A stretch of DNA of 64,000 nucleotides from Mortierella sp. BCC40632 (lineage: Eukaryota > Mortierellomycota > Mortierellomycetes > Mortierellales > Mortierellaceae), in the NCBI GenBank assembly GCA_011634665.1, contig WAEK01000001.1, forward strand, positions 1,255,501 to 1,319,500, written 5' to 3'. Positions 62,635 through 64,000 of this stretch are shown here, piece by piece (the stretch's first letter is position 1; the number at the start of each line of letters is the position of its first letter). A model generated the notes under the pieces. That model searched no databases. It saw only the letters and a program-made list of their open reading frames with translations, and was not told where the DNA came from. A program made the translations under genes and the position numbers.

Positions 62635-63716
62635 GTGTGAAGTGAGAGTTCTCAGGGACTCAGGGACGTGGCAGCACAGCTCTATTCATGTGACCTGACT
62701 GTGAATGAATAAATCAGAAAGGGAGGAAGAGGAAAGGAAGGAAGAGAGAGTGAGAGGAAGAATGAAGTGAAAGTGAAGGTGAGAGTGAGAGTAAGAGTGA
62801 GAGAAAGAGTGAGAATGAGAGTAAGTATGAGAGCAAGTGTGGGAGTAAGAGTAAGAGTAAGAGTAAAGAGTGAGGGTGGGAGTGAGAGTGAGAGCAGGAA
62901 GAAGCAAGAGTGAGGGGGAGGAATGGGACTGTGGGTGTGCAAGAGTGTCGTGTCGGTGTGTGGGACGTGGGCTGGGGCTTTGGAGGCGAAGTCGCAGCAA
63001 TGGTCCAGCAGGAGAGCAGATCTGGTGGCGAAGAGGCCTGCTGCGCGCCAGGCCACGATGAGGCAATCATTGATCCCAGACTGGAGACTAGGCTGCGTGA
63101 ATGAACGCGAGAGAGAGATGGCGGCGGGGGGGGAAGGGGGTAGCCAACACACACACACACACACAAAAAAAAAAAAAATAAACGAAGGCGCAGGAGGATG
63201 AGGTGGAGCGGAGAAGGGCTGCTTCCCTTTTGCTTCAGACGCGGATGGCGCAGACGAAAGAATGAGCAGCATGCCTCGAAGGCGATGCAAATGGGAAAAT
63301 GAGAAAAAAAAAAGTCAAGAAAGTGAAAAAAAAGCAGTCAAATAGAAAGGCAGGCAGGCGACGCAGTAAATGTGGCCACACACTCAGACAGAACACAGAC
63401 ACACACTCTGGTATTTCTTTGCGCTCCATCTCTATCCACGCCCTTTTCTTTCCCCTTCTCTCTCTCTCTCCCCTTCCCGTCACATTGCTTGCATCCCTTC
63501 TTCTTCATCTCTTTCTCTTTTCATTCTCATCGCCTCGCCTTCACATCCATCGCATCCTTTCTGTTTGCGACAGACTTGTGCCATCCCTGCTACTTGCTAC
63601 TGCTGCCACTGCCTGCCTGTCTTTTTTCGCCTGCCCGATCCGTCTAGTATCGGTAAACTCTCTCTCCTCAGTCCTATTTTTTACCCCATTCTTGTTCCTG
63701 CTCTCGTGCTCTCTCT

Positions 63717-63759
<43 letters not shown>

Positions 63760-63968
63760 CCCCCTACTACTACCACCACCATAACTTTCACCTCCACCGC
63801 CACCACTAACCTCGTCTTCACCATCCATTCCTTATCCACGTTCTCGGCAGCCAAGCATTTCTCGTCGTTTTTTTCTTTTTTTTTTTTTTTATTTTTCTAT
63901 TTCTCTTCCATATCCCCCGCCTGTCACCCAGCTCTGTCTCCGCTCCCGGCCTTTACGTGATACTATCA
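60845..63968. other. Long low-complexity spacer
   Basis: Over 3 kb with no gene I can support. It includes the metacaspase promoter, A runs (61016-61053), a GAGAAC hexamer tandem (61762-61812), CTCACTCC-type repeats (62090-62260), (CTGT)n at 62572-62634, GAGTGA-type repeats (62720-62900) and (CT)n at 63717-63759. The final few hundred bases are pyrimidine-rich and resemble a leader for a gene starting at 63969. Confidence 0.5.
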
Positions 63969-64000
63969 TGGCCTCTAAACTCACCTGGGACTCGCCGCCT
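63969..64000 (+). CDS. Start of a gene cut by the window end (tentative)
   Basis: An ATG after a long pyrimidine-rich leader opens 'MASKLTWDSPP' and runs off the window. Too little sequence to identify; the start context (ATC ATG G) and position after a leader-like tract are the only support. Confidence 0.3.

Overview
This is a gene-dense piece of a fungal nuclear genome, most likely a Mucoromycota/Mortierella-type mould. The evidence is 17 intron-containing eukaryotic genes, short introns (mostly 45-450 bases) with GTAAGT/GTATGT donors, many homopolymer T and CT tracts, long AT and CT microsatellites, and gene content absent from budding yeast (MCM8, a CABLES-like cyclin, a topoisomerase III with GRF zinc fingers). 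I rebuilt exon structures by hand from reading frame, splice sites and recalled family conservation. No alignment was run, so product names rest on motif and family recognition.

Layout. 1-2457: 3' part of a two-RRM RNA-binding protein gene (+). 4057-9218: coatomer alpha subunit, 11 exons (+). 11313-12718: single-pass membrane protein with a PPSY motif (+). 12950-14330: GINS subunit Sld5 (-). It is divergent from 15103-16130, the Pol epsilon histone-fold subunit POLE3/Dpb4 (+), across an AT microsatellite. 16322-19052: CABLES-like cyclin-box protein (-), divergent from 19663-21834, mitochondrial cysteine desulfurase NFS1 (+). 21923-24308: Nop2 rRNA methyltransferase (-), divergent over 259 bases from ribosomal protein S29 (24568-25312, +). 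25639-29548: topoisomerase III (+). 29820-33330: MCM8 helicase (+). 33768-35439: AYR1-like short-chain reductase (+). 35867-37119: secreted protein of unknown family (+). 37775-38602: ribosomal protein L29 (+).

38.6-46.9 kb is gene-poor. It holds simple repeats, a 5'-truncated LINE (39438-40682) flanked by a 17-bp target-site duplication, a tRNA-Ile(AAT) at 40797-40869, a ~0.9 kb element with ~100-base inverted ends, and diverged repeat copies. Genes resume with an ADP-ribosylglycohydrolase (46932-49147, +), an orphan secreted-protein exon (50421-50661, -), ORC5 (52437-55006, +), mitochondrial malate dehydrogenase (55194-57274, -), a metacaspase with an unusual N-terminal region (58273-60844, -), 3 kb of low-complexity spacer, and the first codons of a gene cut by the window end (63969).

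Themes. Six genes act in DNA replication, recombination or (by family) cell-cycle control: SLD5, POLE3, CABLES-like, TOP3, MCM8 and ORC5. Several neighbours share short divergent promoters (NOP2/RPS29, SLD5/POLE3, CABLES-like/NFS1), and convergent pairs lie only 88-231 bases apart. Four of about 85 introns begin with GC rather than GT. I saw no CRISPR, prophage, operon or obviously novel multi-gene system. The best leads are the metacaspase N-terminal region, an 11-base microexon in MDH, the GC-AG introns, the LINE inserted in the loop of a hairpin, and the inverted-repeat element.
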